Shown here: positions 18,286 through 28,633 of the stretch, in pieces
Numbering within the stretch: position 1 is the first letter of the stretch
How the letters are laid out: each line of letters begins with the position of its first letter
Origin: Ilyomonas sp965214235
GTDB taxonomy: Bacteria; Bacteroidota; Bacteroidia; Chitinophagales; Chitinophagaceae
Direction of reading: 5' to 3'
Length of the DNA: 64,000 nucleotides
Assembly: GCA_965214235.1 (NCBI GenBank)
Contig: CBDCBH010000003.1
Coordinates: forward strand, 496,001 to 560,000
Program-made: the position numbers and the translations under genes
Notes under the pieces: generated by a model
What the model was told of the DNA's origin: nothing
Databases searched by the model: none
Seen by the model: the letters and a program-made list of their open reading frames with translations, nothing else

Positions 18286-18542
18286 ACAAATTTTTTTTAC
18301 TTCTTCTCAAGCATAAAAAATCCCATATTATTCTTTCAAATCAAGTAAATAAAAACCCGGGTTAAGACTAAGGTATTGCGTCCAATATCAAAAACCGTTT
18401 AAGTTCAGCCATAACCAATAAATATCTTATATGCAGCAGGAAGCAAATTTTAACAGTCTTTATTCCTAATCGTATCATTTTATTATTTCCAACACCATTT
18501 TTTATTTTCCTGTGCATATTTATTATTATTTAATTACTACCT

Positions 18543-21500
18543 ATGAAAAAATTTATGCTGCTGTTAGGCACATGGCTTTGCTGTTTATGCGAGTTGAGCG
18601 CACAATCAAGAGTAATTACCGGAAAAGTATTGGATGAAAGAAACAACCCTGTTGGCAACATATCGGTTGTGGTAAAAGGAACCACTAAGGGCACCATTAC
18701 CAATGAAGGGGGAGATTTTACGTTAACTGTTTCTTCATCAGCTACTACCCTTGTGCTTACTTCGGTAAACTATGCTACCGCTGAAGTAGACATTACCCGC
18801 AACACCAATCCCACCATTAAGCTACAACCCACCACCGGCTCGCTAACCGAAGTGATGGTGGCTTATGGAAGTCAACGAAAAATAAATATAACCGGGTCTG
18901 TAGCTACTGTAAGTTCTTCTTATTTAGAAAATAAACCTTTCAGTTCTGTGGATAAAGCTCTGCAAGGCGCAGTACCGGGGTTGCTATCGGCTTCGGCTTC
19001 CGGTGCGCCAGGTTCGGCTACGGACATCCGTATTCGCGGTATCGGTTCTATTAATGCAAGTGCCAACCCCCTCTGGGTAATAGACGGCATCATTGCCACC
19101 ACAGGTGATATTACGTCCAATCAAACTACGGCCAATGTGCTTAGCTCGCTAAACCCGGATGATATTGAAAGCATTTCTGTGTTAAAAGATGCAGCCGCCA
19201 CATCGGTGTATGGTTCCCGGGCAGCCAATGGTGTGATCATCGTAACAACAAAAAAAGGGAAAGCCGGCAAAACCGTGCTTTCAGCTTCGGGCGAAGCCGG
19301 AACTATTGACCTGGCTTATAAACCAAAGGATAACCGCCCGATGACAACGGCTGAAACCAAAACGGTACTGGAAGGAGCACTTGTAAATGCCGGCGTTGCT
19401 ACTACTATAGCCGGAGCCGACTCACTGATTAATGATCCAACCAATCAACTGGGATTTGGTTTTAAGCCAAACGTAAACACAAACTGGTTAAATGTTGTAA
19501 CAAGGCAGGGTAGCCAGCAACAATACAATGTAAGTTTAAGCGGTGGCAGTGAAAAAACGCAATTCTATGCTTCAGGCGGATACTTCAAGCAAGATGGCAC
19601 CACCATAGCCACGTATTACAAAAGGTATAATGGCAGCATGTCTATCACCCACAAAGCAACGGACAGAATTACTTTTACAGCGGGCATCAATGGAAGCAAC
19701 AGCTCGCAAAGCACTCCTACCAATGGCGGTACGTTTGCTAACCCGGTGCTCGCTTCTTTTTTCCTGGTTCCCTGGAATTCAGCTTACAATGCCAATGGTT
19801 CGCCCAGGTACGGGGATACTACTGAATTTTATAATGGTGGCGGTGTTTTCAATCCGATTGCAGTTGCCACTCTGGATCAGAATACCGCTAAAACTACTAC
19901 GTTCAGAGGTTATACTTCAGGCGAGTTCCGCATATTAGATGACATGAAATTTACAACCCGCTATTCCGGCGAATTATTAACCGTTCAGGAAGATCAATAC
20001 CGCAATCCTTTTTATGGTGATGGCTTTGCACTTGGTGGTAGTGCGTTTTCTTCATTCAGACGCATATTTGACTGGACTTGGACAAACCTGTTGGATTACC
20101 GGATTAACACCAATAAGGCAAAAGATGTGTATGTGAATCTGCAATTGGGGCAGGAAGCGCAAGCCACAAACAACTATTTGGTACAGGCAGGCGGCCAGGG
20201 CTTTCCCAACACACTGGCATTAAAATATTTAGCTTCTACCTCTACGCCGACCACTGCTTACGCTGTGCCGATAGAAAGCTCTACGGCTTCTTATTTTGCC
20301 AGCGCTACCGGAAATTATAAAGACAAGTATGTGTTGAGCGGAAGCTTTAGAAGAGATGGTTCTTCTGTATTTGGGGCTAACCACAAATGGGGTAACTTTT
20401 ATTCGGTAGGTGCTTCGTGGAATGTGAATGAGGAAGCCTTTTTGAAAGATTCAAAAACAGTTAGCTTGTTGAAACTACGTTCTTCTTACGGTGAAAACGG
20501 AAATGCACTTGGCTTTGGTTATTATTCTGCATTGGCAACTTATATTTATGATGCTAATTATAATAACCTGCCGGGAAGTCGTCCTAACAATGTAGGCAAC
20601 CCTAATCTTACCTGGGAAAAAAACAAAGCCTTTAATATAGGTTTGGATTTTGGATTGTTTAAAAACCGGCTTGGCGGTACGATTGAATATTATAGCCGCG
20701 TTACATCGGGCTTGCTGGCCAATATCCAGTTATCGCGTACATCGGGCTTCTTCTCACAATTGCAGAATATCGGGGCTCTCTCTAATAAAGGAATTGAAAT
20801 CAGTTTGAATGGCAGACCTATCAATAGCAAAAACTTTACATGGAACATTGGCTTTAATATCTCGCATAATAAAAACAAAGTAACCGAATTATATGGTGGT
20901 CGCCCTGTGGCAAGTGGTAACTACAACTATACGGTAGGGTACGATCTGCAATCGTTTTACCTGCGCCAATGGGCGGGTGTTGATCCTTCCAATGGCAACC
21001 CGCAGTGGTACACCGATTCTTCGCACAAAAATAAAACAAGCGATTACACACAAGCAAAACAGACTTTAAACCATTCAGCGGCACCCAAATATTTCGGTGC
21101 TTTTACCAACACCTTTACCTACAAAGGCTTTTCTTTGGAAGTTCAGTTCAATTACAACTTTGGTAATTATGTGATAGACGATTGGGCGTACTATCTGCAA
21201 AGTGATGGTGCTTATTTAGGATACTTTGGACAGTTATCAAGTTCTCTGCACGGCTGGAAGAAACCAGGCGATGTTACCGATGTTCCTCAGCAGGTATTTG
21301 GCGGCAATTTGAACTCCAATATTCCCAGCACGCGCAACCTGTACAAAGGCGATTACATAAGACTTCGCAACTTGCAGTTTGCTTACAGTTTTCCAAATGG
21401 CCTTGCCAAAAAAGCTCACCTTGCCAACCTAAGCATTTATGTAAGAGGCGCTAATTTATTAACCATCATTAAAGACAAAAACCTGCCTTTCGATCCCGAA

Positions 21501-21578
21501 CAAGGAATTGACAGCCAGGGCAACCTGGAAGTATTCATACCAAGAACCATCACAGGCGGTATCAAGATTGGTCTTTAA
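18543..21578 (+). CDS. SusC/RagA-type TonB-linked outer membrane transporter
   Basis: A 1011-residue outer-membrane importer of the SusC family. It has a signal peptide (1-20), a carboxypeptidase-regulatory-like domain at about 22-100 (VITGKVLDERNNPVGNISV), a TonB plug domain at about 110-230 with DIESISVLKDAAATSVYGS, and a long beta-barrel to the C-terminus. Together with the SusD-like lipoprotein encoded 24 bases downstream it should bind and import a glycan or peptide nutrient in a TonB-dependent way. No hydrolase or regulator lies next to the pair, so the substrate cannot be inferred. Confidence 0.95.
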   Translation: MKKFMLLLGTWLCCLCELSAQSRVITGKVLDERNNPVGNISVVVKGTTKGTITNEGGDFTLTVSSSATTLVLTSVNYATAEVDITRNTNPTIKLQPTTGSLTEVMVAYGSQRKINITGSVATVSSSYLENKPFSSVDKALQGAVPGLLSASASGAPGSATDIRIRGIGSINASANPLWVIDGIIATTGDITSNQTTANVLSSLNPDDIESISVLKDAAATSVYGSRAANGVIIVTTKKGKAGKTVLSASGEAGTIDLAYKPKDNRPMTTAETKTVLEGALVNAGVATTIAGADSLINDPTNQLGFGFKPNVNTNWLNVVTRQGSQQQYNVSLSGGSEKTQFYASGGYFKQDGTTIATYYKRYNGSMSITHKATDRITFTAGINGSNSSQSTPTNGGTFANPVLASFFLVPWNSAYNANGSPRYGDTTEFYNGGGVFNPIAVATLDQNTAKTTTFRGYTSGEFRILDDMKFTTRYSGELLTVQEDQYRNPFYGDGFALGGSAFSSFRRIFDWTWTNLLDYRINTNKAKDVYVNLQLGQEAQATNNYLVQAGGQGFPNTLALKYLASTSTPTTAYAVPIESSTASYFASATGNYKDKYVLSGSFRRDGSSVFGANHKWGNFYSVGASWNVNEEAFLKDSKTVSLLKLRSSYGENGNALGFGYYSALATYIYDANYNNLPGSRPNNVGNPNLTWEKNKAFNIGLDFGLFKNRLGGTIEYYSRVTSGLLANIQLSRTSGFFSQLQNIGALSNKGIEISLNGRPINSKNFTWNIGFNISHNKNKVTELYGGRPVASGNYNYTVGYDLQSFYLRQWAGVDPSNGNPQWYTDSSHKNKTSDYTQAKQTLNHSAAPKYFGAFTNTFTYKGFSLEVQFNYNFGNYVIDDWAYYLQSDGAYLGYFGQLSSSLHGWKKPGDVTDVPQQVFGGNLNSNIPSTRNLYKGDYIRLRNLQFAYSFPNGLAKKAHLANLSIYVRGANLLTIIKDKNLPFDPEQGIDSQGNLEVFIPRTITGGIKIGL

Positions 21579-21602
21579 TCGTTTTCCTTTTAAAAAACTA
21601 TT

Positions 21603-23033
21603 ATGAAACGCACACATATTATTTTTGTTTTAGCAGGCTTTTCGATATTGCTCTCTTCGTGTTCCAAAAGTTTTATCACGCGAAATCCGGCTGATGCGGT
21701 TAATACCAGCGTAGCACTTACCAGCGAAGCCGATTTAACCGCCGCTTTGAATGGTGTTTATTCAGCCTTGCGCGCAGTACCCTTATATGGCAGAGATTTG
21801 CCGGTACTGGGAGATCTGCAGTCAGACAATACATTTTTAGAATCAAAAAATTCCGGCAGGTACATTAATCAATATAAATATTCCGTTACCTTAACTGATG
21901 GTGTTGTTTCTGAAATATGGGGCGGAATTCAAGGTGCGCCTCCTACTCCTGGTGCCTACACAGCCATTCTTCGTGCCAACCAAATTATTGATGCGAATGT
22001 AACCGGTGGCAATGTAGCTTCTATTAAAGCCACAGCTTATGCACTAAGGGCTTTGATGTATTTTAAACTGGTAAACGTTTATGCCCGGCCTTATACGGCT
22101 GATACCAGCGCGCTGGGCGTGCCCATTGTTCTTCATTACAACCCTTACGATTTACCAAAGCGGAGCAGCGTTGGAACAGTGTATAACCAGATCATCAGCG
22201 ACTTTCAAGCAGGCTTTGCAAATGGGCAGGCTTATACAAGCTCGATTTATTTAAGCAAATATGGCATTGAAGGAATGCTGGCAAAAGCATACCTATACAT
22301 GAACAGAATGCAGGATGCAAAAAATGCAGCCGCCGATGTAATTGCGAATGGTCCTTTTTCGCTGGTAACGGCTGCCAATTATAAGGCTTACTGGGCAGAT
22401 CCCGCGTCCCGCGCAGATGCTGTTGAAACTTTGCTTGAGATTGATGCCAATATAATTTCAAACAATGGCTACGATGACCTGGGAGGCATTTACATAAACG
22501 GCTACCAGGATATTTATGCTTCTTCACAATTGGTTGCTTTGTACAGCAGTACTGATATCCGCACATCAGTATTGATAACAGGACAAACAAAAAACGGGAT
22601 TGCTGCAACGCTTGTCAACAAATATTCAAATGCACAACACAGCGATAGGGATAACCCGAAAGTAATGCGCCTTTCTGAAGTGTATTTAATAGCAGCCGAA
22701 GCTTCCGCCCGTGCGGGTGATGAAGCCGGTGCGCTCACTTATCTCAACGCATTGATGGCGCAGCGCGATCCCACTACAAAGTACTCCTCTTCCGGCGATC
22801 AGTTGATTACTGATATTGTAACCGAAAGAAGAAAAGAACTGGCGTTTGAAGGTGATAGATTGTACGACTTAAACCGGCTTATGCTGCCTGTAGTAAGGGT
22901 TGCCAATCCAGGTTCTATTTTAACAACAGTGCTAACCATTCCTTTCTCTGACCCACGACGCATTTCTCCGATACCACAGGATGAAATTCAGGCAAATCCA
23001 AACCTGGCAGATGAACAAAATCCAGGCTATTAA
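21603..23033 (+). CDS. SusD/RagB family nutrient-binding lipoprotein
   Basis: A 476-residue surface lipoprotein with a signal peptide and lipobox LSSCSK (Cys near residue 20). It is made largely of TPR-like helices, as in SusD: LRANQIIDANV, YALRALMYFKLVNVYARPY, and the C-terminal VTERRKELAFEGDRLYDLNR, a family hallmark. It forms the lid over the SusC barrel and captures substrate. It follows the susC-like gene by 24 bases and ends at a strong terminator, so the two form a closed two-gene operon. Confidence 0.95.
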   Translation: MKRTHIIFVLAGFSILLSSCSKSFITRNPADAVNTSVALTSEADLTAALNGVYSALRAVPLYGRDLPVLGDLQSDNTFLESKNSGRYINQYKYSVTLTDGVVSEIWGGIQGAPPTPGAYTAILRANQIIDANVTGGNVASIKATAYALRALMYFKLVNVYARPYTADTSALGVPIVLHYNPYDLPKRSSVGTVYNQIISDFQAGFANGQAYTSSIYLSKYGIEGMLAKAYLYMNRMQDAKNAAADVIANGPFSLVTAANYKAYWADPASRADAVETLLEIDANIISNNGYDDLGGIYINGYQDIYASSQLVALYSSTDIRTSVLITGQTKNGIAATLVNKYSNAQHSDRDNPKVMRLSEVYLIAAEASARAGDEAGALTYLNALMAQRDPTTKYSSSGDQLITDIVTERRKELAFEGDRLYDLNRLMLPVVRVANPGSILTTVLTIPFSDPRRISPIPQDEIQANPNLADEQNPGY

Positions 23034-23047
23034 AATTTAGAATTTAT

Positions 23048-23090
23048 AAACAAAAGGCTGTCATTGTTATTCACAGGCAGCCTTTTGTTT
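23048..23090 (+). terminator. Terminator of the SusC/SusD operon
   Basis: Arms AAACAAAAGGCTG (23048-23060) and CAGCCTTTTGTTT (23078-23090) are perfectly complementary, 15 bases after the susD stop, followed by T-rich sequence. Confidence 0.82.
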
Positions 23091-23459
23091 TACTTGAGTT
23101 TACCTGTTTTGATGAGAAGCAGGCTATCGGGCCTGCAAGTATTTTTACTCTGGTAATCGGTAAAGTCTTCTTTTTAAAAAGTACCATTCAAAATACAATA
23201 TAACCGGCTGTTGTATGTTCCCGAACTTTATTATGCCGTTTTGAAAGTGAAACTCAAAAATTTTAGGTGTCGCTTTCACAGAGAAAAAGCAAGTAAATAA
23301 AAAAGCCGCCGAACCAAACAGCAGCAACAAAAATCATAAAAACAAACCCTGCTTAACCGTTACAAAATTAAACTGCATAATAAATTGTTTTGCGCACGGG
23401 TTTAAGCCTTTCTAATTTCTTTTTATCCGTCAATCCTAAAATTTTAAAGTTGTTTAATA
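23091..23459. other. Intergenic region before the MscS-type gene
   Basis: About 370 bases. I see no supported gene; the minus-strand frame at 23145-23330 (61 residues, Phe-rich) has no supporting context. A TAATATTG word at 23455-23462, close to a -7 box, overlaps the first ATG of the next gene. Confidence 0.4.
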
Positions 23460-25850
23460 TTGCACATGCGTTATTGTTTATGTTTTCTTTTTATCGGCAG
23501 CACCCTGTTTCTTTCTGCGCAGGATTTGGCAAAGAGAAAGATGGATTCTATCAGACATGATGATTCATCAAAACATCCCAACCGTTATTTTGACAGCGCT
23601 TTGTTTTCAGATGCCAGCATTCTCACTGCAAGCGATTACTTAACTGCAATTGAAAAAATGCAGGAAACGCTTAACCAGGTTCCTCTTGTTACAGCTTCTT
23701 TTGACAGAGCTTCCGCCATTCAAAACAACATTAGCCAAACAGATTCTGCCATACATGTTATTCAGCAAGGATTATCGTTCGATATCCGCGTACTAAGCCT
23801 TCGTAACATACAAATGTTTCAAACGCTGATAGATAACCTTAATAAAAACAATAACAAGTACGAGCAAACACTTACTACCTATATTCAGCAACTTGATACC
23901 CTAAAGAAAAGCATTCTTGCCATTAGAAAAGACACGGTGCTGCGGCGCTTGTTTAGAGATAGCGCTTTACGAAAAAACTTTGCACAGCAATTACAACCTA
24001 CCCGCGAAAAATGGAAAATAACAGACACTTTGGTTCGCAAAGCCACGCTCTTTCTCAACAACCTTCACGCGCAAACATCTCAAAATGAAATTACTCTGAA
24101 AGAGTTGGAATATGAAACGGATATGCGTTTGCAAAAATTAGGACCTCGTGCCTTTTCAAAAGAAATTCCTTTTTTATGGCAATCAACATTGGAGCGCAAA
24201 GGCGCTGTATTGATTGCTGATTATAAAAAAGCGGCTGACAATTTGAACGCTGCAGGTCATTATTATTTCATCAATACCCGAAACCAGCGTTTGTGGTTAT
24301 TTGCCGGCGGCCTTGTGTTTTTCTTTTGGGTGCTTTATAATTTTCGAAGCATCAAAAGAAAAAACAAACTTGATGATGCAACGGTGTTTCGCTTCATTTT
24401 TGTAAACCCTTTGCCCTTTGCTACTTCTTTAATTGTAATGCTTACGCTGGCCCCGTTATTAGATTTGAACGCGCCTGCTATCTATCTTGAATTGGTTCAG
24501 ATTGTTTTGATGATTATTCTCACCGGCGTTTTTTATAAGCGATGGCCGAAAGATTTATTTTATCCGTGGTGCATTATCATTGCATTGTTCGTTCTTGTTT
24601 CATTAGGAAGTTTATTCAATATTCCTTTTGTAGTGCAACGCTGGCTAATGTTGCTTGATGATGGCGCTGCCTGCTTGTTTGGCATTTATTTCTTCAGGCA
24701 CATTTACAAAGTTAATCTGCGCATTCGCCCTAATTTATTAGCTGCATCCGGCTTTTATGCTCTCTTTAATTTTGCTGCGGTGCTGGCAAATGTTTTTGGA
24801 CGGTTAACGCTTACAAAAATGTTAGGCACTACTGCCGTGTATGGCTTTGCGCAAATGATAACCTTAACCGTATTTGTAAGAGTGATAACCGAAGCTTTTG
24901 TGCTGCAGATTTTTGCCAGTCGTGTTCGTAAAAATTATCCTGGAGCATTTGATTTTGCCAAGATACAAAAGAAGCTCAACGCCGCTGCCACTGCGCTTTC
25001 TGTGTTTTTGTGGCTGATTGTTTTTACTACTGATTTAAACTTGTATGATACCATTACCGATACGCTTCAAAACTTCTTTACACAGCCGCGGCAAATCGGT
25101 AGCTTTTATTTTACGCTGTGGGGAATTGTTTTGTTTGCAGGGATCATCTGGCTCGCCAATTTTCTTCAAAAATACATAGCTTATTTTTTTGGCGATACCG
25201 GCGATGATACCTCTATTGATAAGCACGGCGCCAGTTCCCGTTTGCTGATTACACGACTCATTTTATTAACAGGCGGTTTTTTTCTTGCTGTTGCAGCTTC
25301 GGGTTTGGCGGTTGAGAAAATAACCGTGATATTGGGTGCATTAAGTGTGGGCATTGGTTTAGGCTTGCAAAACATTGTAAACAATTTTGTTTCGGGCGTT
25401 ATTTTAATTTTTGATCGCCCGTTGCGCATTGGCGATGTGGTTGAGTTAGGAGATAAAAAAGGACGAGTAAAAGAAATTGGCATTCGCGCAAGCACGTTAC
25501 TAACGCCCGACGGCGCAGAAGTGATTATTCCGAACGGCGATATTTTATCGCGCAACATTGTAAACTGGACGCTGACAAACAACCAGATTCGAGCCGTAAT
25601 TACTGTTTCGGTAGAAGACCTGCCGAACGAAGAAGAAGTGAAGAACGATGTTGCTTCTCTTATCAAAACCAACGAAAACGTAGTAAAAACAAAAGAGCCG
25701 GAAATGCTGGTAAATAACATCGCTTCTAAAAGTATTCAGCTTTCATTTATGTTTTGGTGCATTGATGTTGCAAAAGTAGATGCTGCAAAAAGCGATGTTT
25801 CAAAAGTTATTTTTGATTATTTAAGAAAGAAGAACATCAACATTGTGTAA
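23460..25850 (+). CDS. Large mechanosensitive channel of the MscS family
   Basis: A 796-residue inner-membrane channel. After a signal peptide (to about residue 22) comes a long helical periplasmic domain (about 25-270), then some ten hydrophobic segments (about 280-600), then the MscS core. The core shows the pore helix ALSVGIGLGLQNIVNNFVSG and the beta domain entry IFDRPLRIGDVVELGDKKG, near residues 625-665. It resembles the long MscK/YbiO type rather than minimal MscS. It protects against hypo-osmotic shock (family knowledge). Starts at 23460 and 23466 are equally possible. nhaA begins six bases after its stop: an ion-homeostasis operon. Confidence 0.9.
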   Translation: MHMRYCLCFLFIGSTLFLSAQDLAKRKMDSIRHDDSSKHPNRYFDSALFSDASILTASDYLTAIEKMQETLNQVPLVTASFDRASAIQNNISQTDSAIHVIQQGLSFDIRVLSLRNIQMFQTLIDNLNKNNNKYEQTLTTYIQQLDTLKKSILAIRKDTVLRRLFRDSALRKNFAQQLQPTREKWKITDTLVRKATLFLNNLHAQTSQNEITLKELEYETDMRLQKLGPRAFSKEIPFLWQSTLERKGAVLIADYKKAADNLNAAGHYYFINTRNQRLWLFAGGLVFFFWVLYNFRSIKRKNKLDDATVFRFIFVNPLPFATSLIVMLTLAPLLDLNAPAIYLELVQIVLMIILTGVFYKRWPKDLFYPWCIIIALFVLVSLGSLFNIPFVVQRWLMLLDDGAACLFGIYFFRHIYKVNLRIRPNLLAASGFYALFNFAAVLANVFGRLTLTKMLGTTAVYGFAQMITLTVFVRVITEAFVLQIFASRVRKNYPGAFDFAKIQKKLNAAATALSVFLWLIVFTTDLNLYDTITDTLQNFFTQPRQIGSFYFTLWGIVLFAGIIWLANFLQKYIAYFFGDTGDDTSIDKHGASSRLLITRLILLTGGFFLAVAASGLAVEKITVILGALSVGIGLGLQNIVNNFVSGVILIFDRPLRIGDVVELGDKKGRVKEIGIRASTLLTPDGAEVIIPNGDILSRNIVNWTLTNNQIRAVITVSVEDLPNEEEVKNDVASLIKTNENVVKTKEPEMLVNNIASKSIQLSFMFWCIDVAKVDAAKSDVSKVIFDYLRKKNINIV

Positions 25851-25855
25851 AACAG

Positions 25856-27013
25856 ATGCAACTAAAAAAAACATTCAGCAATTTTTTTAATAACGAAAAA
25901 GCACCCGGATTGCTTTTAATTCTTTGTACCTTGTTTTCAATTGTTTTTGCCAACTCTTTGTTGGGAAAAAACTATGCTCATTTCTGGCATTTTACTTTGT
26001 TATCAAAGCCCATCGAGTTTTGGATTAACGATGGCTTGATGACTATTTTCTTTTTACTTATCGGTCTTGAAATAAAAAGAGAATTGTACATCGGCGAACT
26101 TTCATCTGTACAAAAAGCAATGCTGCCATTGGTGGCTGCTGTTGGCGGAATGGTTGTTCCGGCTCTTATTCATTTTATATTTAACAAAGGCACGGCAACA
26201 CAAAACGGCTTTGGCATACCCATGGCAACCGATATTGCTTTTTCATTAGGCATACTTTCTTTGCTGGGCAACAAAGTTCCTGCATCTTTAAAAGTGTTTT
26301 TAACCGCTTTGGCGATTATTGATGATTTGGGCGCCATTCTTATCATCGCCATATTTTATTCGCAACACATTTCGCTTTTATTTTTAGGCATAGCCGCCCT
26401 TTTGTTTTTATTCATTTTTTTAGTAAACAAACTCAAGGTTACTAAAATTTGGGTTTATTTATTGTTGGGTTGCGGCTTGTGGTTTTGCATGTATCGCTCC
26501 GGCATTCATGCCACCATAACCGGCGTATTGCTTGCATTTGTGGTTCCGTTTAGCAATGGCGATGCATCATCGCCTTCTTATCGTTTAGAGCATCAACTGC
26601 ACAAGCCGGTTTCGTTTTTTATATTGCCCCTTTTTGCTTTGGCTAACACAGCCATTTTTATTCCCGCTTCTTTTTCTCATCAATTAGTAACAGCAAACAG
26701 TTTAGGAATTATGTTAGGCTTATTAGCAGGAAAACCGTTGGGAATATTTTTGTTTTCGATGGCAGGTGTTGCAGGCGGCTTTTGCTTTATGCCTGCCGAT
26801 GTAACAAGAAAAGATTTATTTGGCGTTGGCATACTGGCTGGCATTGGCTTTACCATGTCAATTTTTATTACGCTTTTGGCTTTTACCGATGAAGCAACCA
26901 TCAGCAGTTCAAAAATTGCAATTATTATTGCATCGGTAATAGCCGAAACGGTTGGTTTTGTATGGCTGCGCTCATCACTCAGCATTTCAAAACCTAAACC
27001 TTCCGTTGCTTAA
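25856..27013 (+). CDS. nhaA: Na+/H+ antiporter NhaA
   Basis: A 385-residue inner-membrane antiporter that exchanges Na+ (or Li+) for protons, driving sodium extrusion at alkaline pH. The diagnostic double aspartate of the ion-binding site is present in TALAIIDDLGAIL near residues 150-162, preceded by GFGIPMATDIAFSLG. About twelve transmembrane segments are predicted, and the length matches the family. It follows the MscS-type channel with a five-base gap and is surely cotranscribed, pairing osmotic and sodium stress functions. Confidence 0.95.
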   Translation: MQLKKTFSNFFNNEKAPGLLLILCTLFSIVFANSLLGKNYAHFWHFTLLSKPIEFWINDGLMTIFFLLIGLEIKRELYIGELSSVQKAMLPLVAAVGGMVVPALIHFIFNKGTATQNGFGIPMATDIAFSLGILSLLGNKVPASLKVFLTALAIIDDLGAILIIAIFYSQHISLLFLGIAALLFLFIFLVNKLKVTKIWVYLLLGCGLWFCMYRSGIHATITGVLLAFVVPFSNGDASSPSYRLEHQLHKPVSFFILPLFALANTAIFIPASFSHQLVTANSLGIMLGLLAGKPLGIFLFSMAGVAGGFCFMPADVTRKDLFGVGILAGIGFTMSIFITLLAFTDEATISSSKIAIIIASVIAETVGFVWLRSSLSISKPKPSVA

Positions 27014-27146
27014 ACAATAAACAAATTTCCAAACCGTTTATCGCTTTTGTTTTTATCAGTTCAAATATCAAATCATAACATCAAATTATCATTTTTATCT
27101 TTCTTTATCTAATATCAGCAAAACAAAATCTACTTATTTTTACGAG

Positions 27147-27776
27147 GTGCGTCGCTTAGTTTTTTATAAGATAATTGTGGCTTTGTGTTGTGTGTTGCCG
27201 GTAACAAAAACGCACGCGCAAAATGGGCATGGTATAAACGATACCATTAAAGTAGAAGCCTGCATTGAAGCGGCTGGCGATACCATTCCCTGCTCGTGGC
27301 TGCCCTCGGTTTATTTATACACAAGAGAAACCGCCAAAAGCCGGCGCATGGCAGCCGAGTGGACGAGGCTTCGCAATGCGGTGTATGTAACATACCCGTA
27401 TGCAATAACAGCAAGCAAAGTAATGAATGAAATTAATGCAAAGCTGGCTGGCGTTACCGATAAAAGCAAACGCAGAGAAATTATCCGCTCGCGCGAAAAA
27501 GACTTGAAAAAAGAATTTGCTGATAAGCTCACGCAGCTTTCCGTTTATCAAGGCAAAGTATTAATGAAATTGATTTACCGGCAAACAGGCAACAACTGTT
27601 ACGAAATTATACAGGAATACAAAGGAGGTTTTACAGCCGGTTTATGGCAAACAGTAGCAGTTGTTTTTGGTTCGAATTTAAAGCAGCAGTACGACCCGCA
27701 AGGCAGCGACAGACCCATGGAAAGCATTGTTCAGGATGTTGAAAAAATGTATGGTGTACGCAGGCAGGCAATGTGA
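27147..27776 (+). CDS. DUF4294 domain protein, secreted
   Basis: A 209-residue protein with a signal peptide (cleavage near THAQ) followed by the DUF4294 domain, almost exclusive to Bacteroidota. Recognisable are WLPSVYLYTRE, the basic helix DKSKRREIIRSREKDLKKEF and LIYRQTGNNCYEII. Function unknown. Translation starts at GTG (27147). It ends 84 bases before bshB1, with which it may be cotranscribed. Confidence 0.82.
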   Translation: MRRLVFYKIIVALCCVLPVTKTHAQNGHGINDTIKVEACIEAAGDTIPCSWLPSVYLYTRETAKSRRMAAEWTRLRNAVYVTYPYAITASKVMNEINAKLAGVTDKSKRREIIRSREKDLKKEFADKLTQLSVYQGKVLMKLIYRQTGNNCYEIIQEYKGGFTAGLWQTVAVVFGSNLKQQYDPQGSDRPMESIVQDVEKMYGVRRQAM

Positions 27777-27845
27777 ATAAATTAACTTTACTTCATGTAA
27801 ATACTAATATTAATCCAATTCGTTTTTCACAACAGCTTCTTCATT

Positions 27846-27853
27846 TATTTTTG
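27846..27853 (+). promoter_or_regulatory. Candidate -7 box of bshB1, close to the start codon
   Basis: TATTTTTG fits TAnnTTTG and lies only six bases before the ATG at 27860, so a transcript from it would be leaderless or nearly so. The -33 region (TTTTTC near 27823) is weak. Confidence 0.35.
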
Positions 27854-27859
27854 TATATT

Positions 27860-28588
27860 ATGAAAGTGGATATTCTTGCTTTTGGCGTTCATCCTGATGA
27901 TCTGGAATTGGGTTGTGGCGGAACATTAATAGCCGCCATCGCCGAAGGTAAAACAGTAGCCGTAGCTGATTTAACACGCGGCGAATTAGGCACACGCGGC
28001 TCTGCAGAAATTCGTACACAAGAAGCCTTGAATGCTGCTAAAGTTTTAGGTGTTTCTGTTCGCGAAAACCTTAATATGAAAGATGGTTTTTTTGAAAACA
28101 ATGAAGAGAACATCCACAAGGTAATTGTCGCCATTCGCAAGTATCAGCCACAAGTGGTTTTGTGCAGTGCGCCGGAAGACCGCCATCCCGATCATGGCAG
28201 AAGCGCCAAGCTAATTTCTGATGCGGCTTTTCTTTCAGGATTGAGAAAAATTGAAACAAAAGAAAACGGCGAATTACAACAACACTGGCGACCGGCGAAT
28301 GTGTTTCATTATATACAAGACCGGTATTTAAAGCCTGATTTTGTGTATGATATTTCGCCTTATTTTGAGCAGAAAATGAAAGCGGTTTTATGTTACACTA
28401 CACAGTTTAACGCAAGTGATGCAGGCGAGCCTGCTACCTATATTTCCAATCCTGATTTTTTAGATGTAATAAAAGCCCGCGCACTTATGTTTGGTAAGCG
28501 CATCGGTGTTACTTTTGCTGAAGGTTACATTACGCAAAAAATGATTGGCATCGCCAGTTTTGATCACATCATTCAAAACATTACTTAA
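27860..28588 (+). CDS. bshB1: Bacillithiol biosynthesis deacetylase BshB1
   Basis: A 242-residue zinc-dependent deacetylase of the PIG-L/LmbE family that removes acetate from GlcNAc-malate in bacillithiol synthesis. The zinc and catalytic motif HPDDLELGCGGTL is at residues 12-24 and EDRHPDHGR at about 107-115, both typical of BshB1. The frame is open from 27773, but that start would add 29 residues of non-homologous sequence, so ATG 27860 is preferred. bshA and bshC are not in the window. Bacillithiol is the low-molecular-weight thiol of many Bacteroidota. Confidence 0.93.
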   Translation: MKVDILAFGVHPDDLELGCGGTLIAAIAEGKTVAVADLTRGELGTRGSAEIRTQEALNAAKVLGVSVRENLNMKDGFFENNEENIHKVIVAIRKYQPQVVLCSAPEDRHPDHGRSAKLISDAAFLSGLRKIETKENGELQQHWRPANVFHYIQDRYLKPDFVYDISPYFEQKMKAVLCYTTQFNASDAGEPATYISNPDFLDVIKARALMFGKRIGVTFAEGYITQKMIGIASFDHIIQNIT

Positions 28589-28633
28589 TTTATAACAACA
28601 CATTATTTCAACTATAAAGCATCACAGTACAGC

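Larger units (their letters stand above)
17889..18542. other. Intergenic region between tRNA-Leu and susC
   Basis: About 650 AT-rich bases. It holds two hairpins annotated separately (17944-18004 and 18250-18278) and no convincing gene: the small frames at 17910-18149 (minus) and 18024-18221 (plus) are lysine- or phenylalanine-rich by composition and overlap each other. No clear TAnnTTTG box was found near the susC start. Confidence 0.5.

Noticed and set aside
23145..23330. Minus-strand frame of 61 residues upstream of the MscS gene
   Set aside because: Phe-rich composition, no context, AT-rich intergenic DNA; likely chance.
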